A stretch of 33,826 nt of DNA from Bacillota bacterium (GTDB lineage: Bacteria; Bacillota; Clostridia; Peptostreptococcales; Anaerovoracaceae), in contig JAFPXN010000014.1 of NCBI GenBank assembly GCA_017412505.1, forward strand, positions 1-33,826, in the 5' to 3' direction. The notes below the pieces were generated by a model that ran no database searches, was not told where the DNA came from, and was given only the letters and a program-made list of their open reading frames with translations. The position numbers were made by a program, and so were the translations under genes. Of the stretch, positions 32,438 through 33,826 are shown piece after piece; positions within the stretch are counted from its first letter, which is position 1, and the number at the start of each line of letters is the position of its first letter.

Positions 32438-33826
32438 CTATCTTCTGCTATCCGCTGCCGCGCCTTCCGCGATCGCGTCGAGGATGTTGCTGACGAAGAC
32501 AGCCGCCTGCGCGCGGGTCACGTTTACGCTGGGAGCATATATACCTTCGCTCATGCCGCCCACGATATCGGCTTTCGCCAGTCTCATGATGTACTCGTCG
32601 TAGCCGTTTTCGGGCATATCGGTGAAGGAAATGTCCTTCTTATCCTTATAGTACTCGACGTCCAGAGCGCGTGCGAAGTAGTACGCCATCTCCGCGCGGG
32701 TCACCGGGACGTTCAGTCCCTCGTCGAAGCGGGCGTCGATGATGCCTTCCGCCTTGCAGTAGTCGCGGAACGAAGCCGCCCAGTGATCGCCGGGAACGGG
32801 CTTGCTCTGGAAGTTGTCGTTCTTCATCGTGCTGTGCAGGTTCGCCACCATGACCATGATCTCGGCGTGGGTCAGCGTGCCGTTCGGATCGTAGATCGCA
32901 GCGCCGGTCGCGTCCTTCTTGCCGCCTACGATCTTGCTGTCATAGGCCTTCTGCAGGAACTTCAGATACCAGGCGTTGCCCGGGACGTCCTTGAAGATAT
33001 TCTCGACCGCGTTCGGGTCGATCTCGTTCTCCGCGAACTTCAGGATGACGATCTCGCCGTCCTTGATGGCGTAGGCGATGCCGTTCTTTGCGATGGAGAT
33101 GTCCGTGTACGTGATGGGCACGACTTGGGTGTCGTTGATATCCACCATGCCATAGTAATTGTCATACTGGCCGGCATGACCCACGACAAAGAGCCCATCG
33201 CCGTAGCCGTAAGCATATTCATAATTGAAGGGAATGATGGTCTTGCCCTTCGTATCGATGTAGCCGACGCGGCCGTCTTCGTCCTTCACGTAGGCGTAGC
33301 CGTCCTTGAACATGCTTGCATCCTTGTACTTGCAGGGGATGACTTCCTTGCCGGTCTTGTCGACGTAGCCGTAGAATCCGGACGGACTGTAAACCATCGC
33401 CAGACCGCTGGCGAAGTTCCACCACTTGTTGTACTTTTCCGTGTCGACAGAAACTTTGTGGTTTCCGTTGATGTCCATCCAGCCCGCGGCGATGTAAGTA
33501 TAATCGGAGAATCCGGCTTCCGTCTCAAAGATCCCGCCGTGATTGTAAGCGATCAGACCCTCGTTGACGGAAGTAATGTTCCAGTTCTCTCCGCCCGCCT
33601 TGGGCGTATCCTCATAACACCACTGCTTGAGAACGACTTTCTGCGTCTGGGGATCGATGATGTAAGCATAGACGTTGATCCCGTCCAGATTGGCGAATAC
33701 GGTAAGATATCCGTCGCGGCCGAAGTATGCGGTCATACTGCAAACAATATCATCCACGCTCATTTTTTCATAGGACGCGACGATCTTTTTTGCCGACGTG
33801 ATCAGCTTTCCGTCCGTTCCGTACAG
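32438..33826 (-). CDS. surface protein with WG-type repeats and three C-terminal SLH domains (5' end outside window)
   Basis: The reading frame is open to the window edge, so the N-terminus and any signal peptide are missing; 462 residues are visible, and the ATG at 33763 is probably internal. The first half has WG-like repeats of the form GYVDKTGKEVIPCKY, GYIDTKGKTIIPFNY and GMVDINDTQVVPITY. The C-terminal 180 residues hold three SLH domains, beginning IFKDVPGNAWYLKFL, PGDHWAASFRDYCKAEGI and SFTDMPENGYDEYIMRLAKADI. SLH domains bind secondary wall polymers, so the protein is probably fixed to the cell wall; the TagO- and MnaA-type genes in this window could contribute such polymers. The role of the WG repeats is unknown. 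Confidence 0.88.
   Translation of the reverse strand: MYGTDGKLITSAKKIVASYEKMSVDDIVCSMTAYFGRDGYLTVFANLDGINVYAYIIDPQTQKVVLKQWCYEDTPKAGGENWNITSVNEGLIAYNHGGIFETEAGFSDYTYIAAGWMDINGNHKVSVDTEKYNKWWNFASGLAMVYSPSGFYGYVDKTGKEVIPCKYKDASMFKDGYAYVKDEDGRVGYIDTKGKTIIPFNYEYAYGYGDGLFVVGHAGQYDNYYGMVDINDTQVVPITYTDISIAKNGIAYAIKDGEIVILKFAENEIDPNAVENIFKDVPGNAWYLKFLQKAYDSKIVGGKKDATGAAIYDPNGTLTHAEIMVMVANLHSTMKNDNFQSKPVPGDHWAASFRDYCKAEGIIDARFDEGLNVPVTRAEMAYYFARALDVEYYKDKKDISFTDMPENGYDEYIMRLAKADIVGGMSEGIYAPSVNVTRAQAAVFVSNILDAIAEGAAADSRR

Overview
The window looks like part of the chromosome of a GC-rich, Gram-positive anaerobe of the class Clostridia (Bacillota). Supporting signs are strong AGGAGG-type ribosome binding sites, TTGACA/TATAAT promoters, a DUF3793 protein paired with flavodoxin, an SLH-domain surface protein, a TagO-type lipid-linked sugar transferase, and no outer-membrane or prophage genes. 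I cannot name the genus. Most of the DNA is coding, and the very long open frames opposite real genes are GC-driven shadows.

Layout. 26-1312 is a cytoplasmic GH13 glycosidase. 4785-1409 (minus strand) is an operon of a secondary transporter, a small membrane protein, 6-phosphofructokinase and a LUD-domain protein. Divergent from it, 4896-8292 encodes a single-domain STAS protein, a STAS-phosphotransferase fusion, a PfkB-type kinase and pseudouridine-5'-phosphate glycosidase. An aminotransferase and a C26 amidase are divergent at 8354-10371. An ABC-F ATPase (10640-12196) follows a leader that holds a complete intrinsic terminator. From 22323 down to 12555 on the minus strand, eleven closely packed genes run truA, dCMP deaminase, GlcNAc-1-P transferase, UDP-GlcNAc 2-epimerase, phzF-like, 2-hydroxyacid dehydrogenase, lytic transglycosylase, scpA, scpB, EamA transporter, HAD phosphatase. 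glnS and an Lrp regulator are divergent at 22469-24805. DUF3793 and flavodoxin (25963-24965) sit behind two GGTTAGC palindromes. 31540-26431 (minus) carries two alanine racemases, a ClC channel, tadA, an Ig-like membrane protein and tRNA-Arg(CCU). The window closes with an SDR reductase and a truncated WG-repeat/SLH surface protein.

Most interesting points. (1) The transporter at 3184-4785 carries an N-terminal domain resembling the RsbW/SpoIIAB ATPase fold, with the usual Asn of the N-box missing, and sits head-to-head with two STAS genes, one fused to an aminoglycoside-phosphotransferase-like kinase. RsbW-like and STAS domains are classic partner-switching partners, so a transporter-linked partner switch is a plausible undescribed system. 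(2) The ABC-F gene has a promoter, a candidate four-codon leader peptide, alternative hairpins and a 10-bp terminator, typical of antibiotic-induced attenuation. (3) Small palindromic elements of related families, with cores such as ACATTGTACCTGTCCCC and GGGGACGGTTCCC, are scattered between genes, one as a perfect 34-bp inverted repeat. (4) The DUF3793-flavodoxin promoter has two 18-bp palindromes just downstream of the predicted start, suggesting metal-responsive repression.
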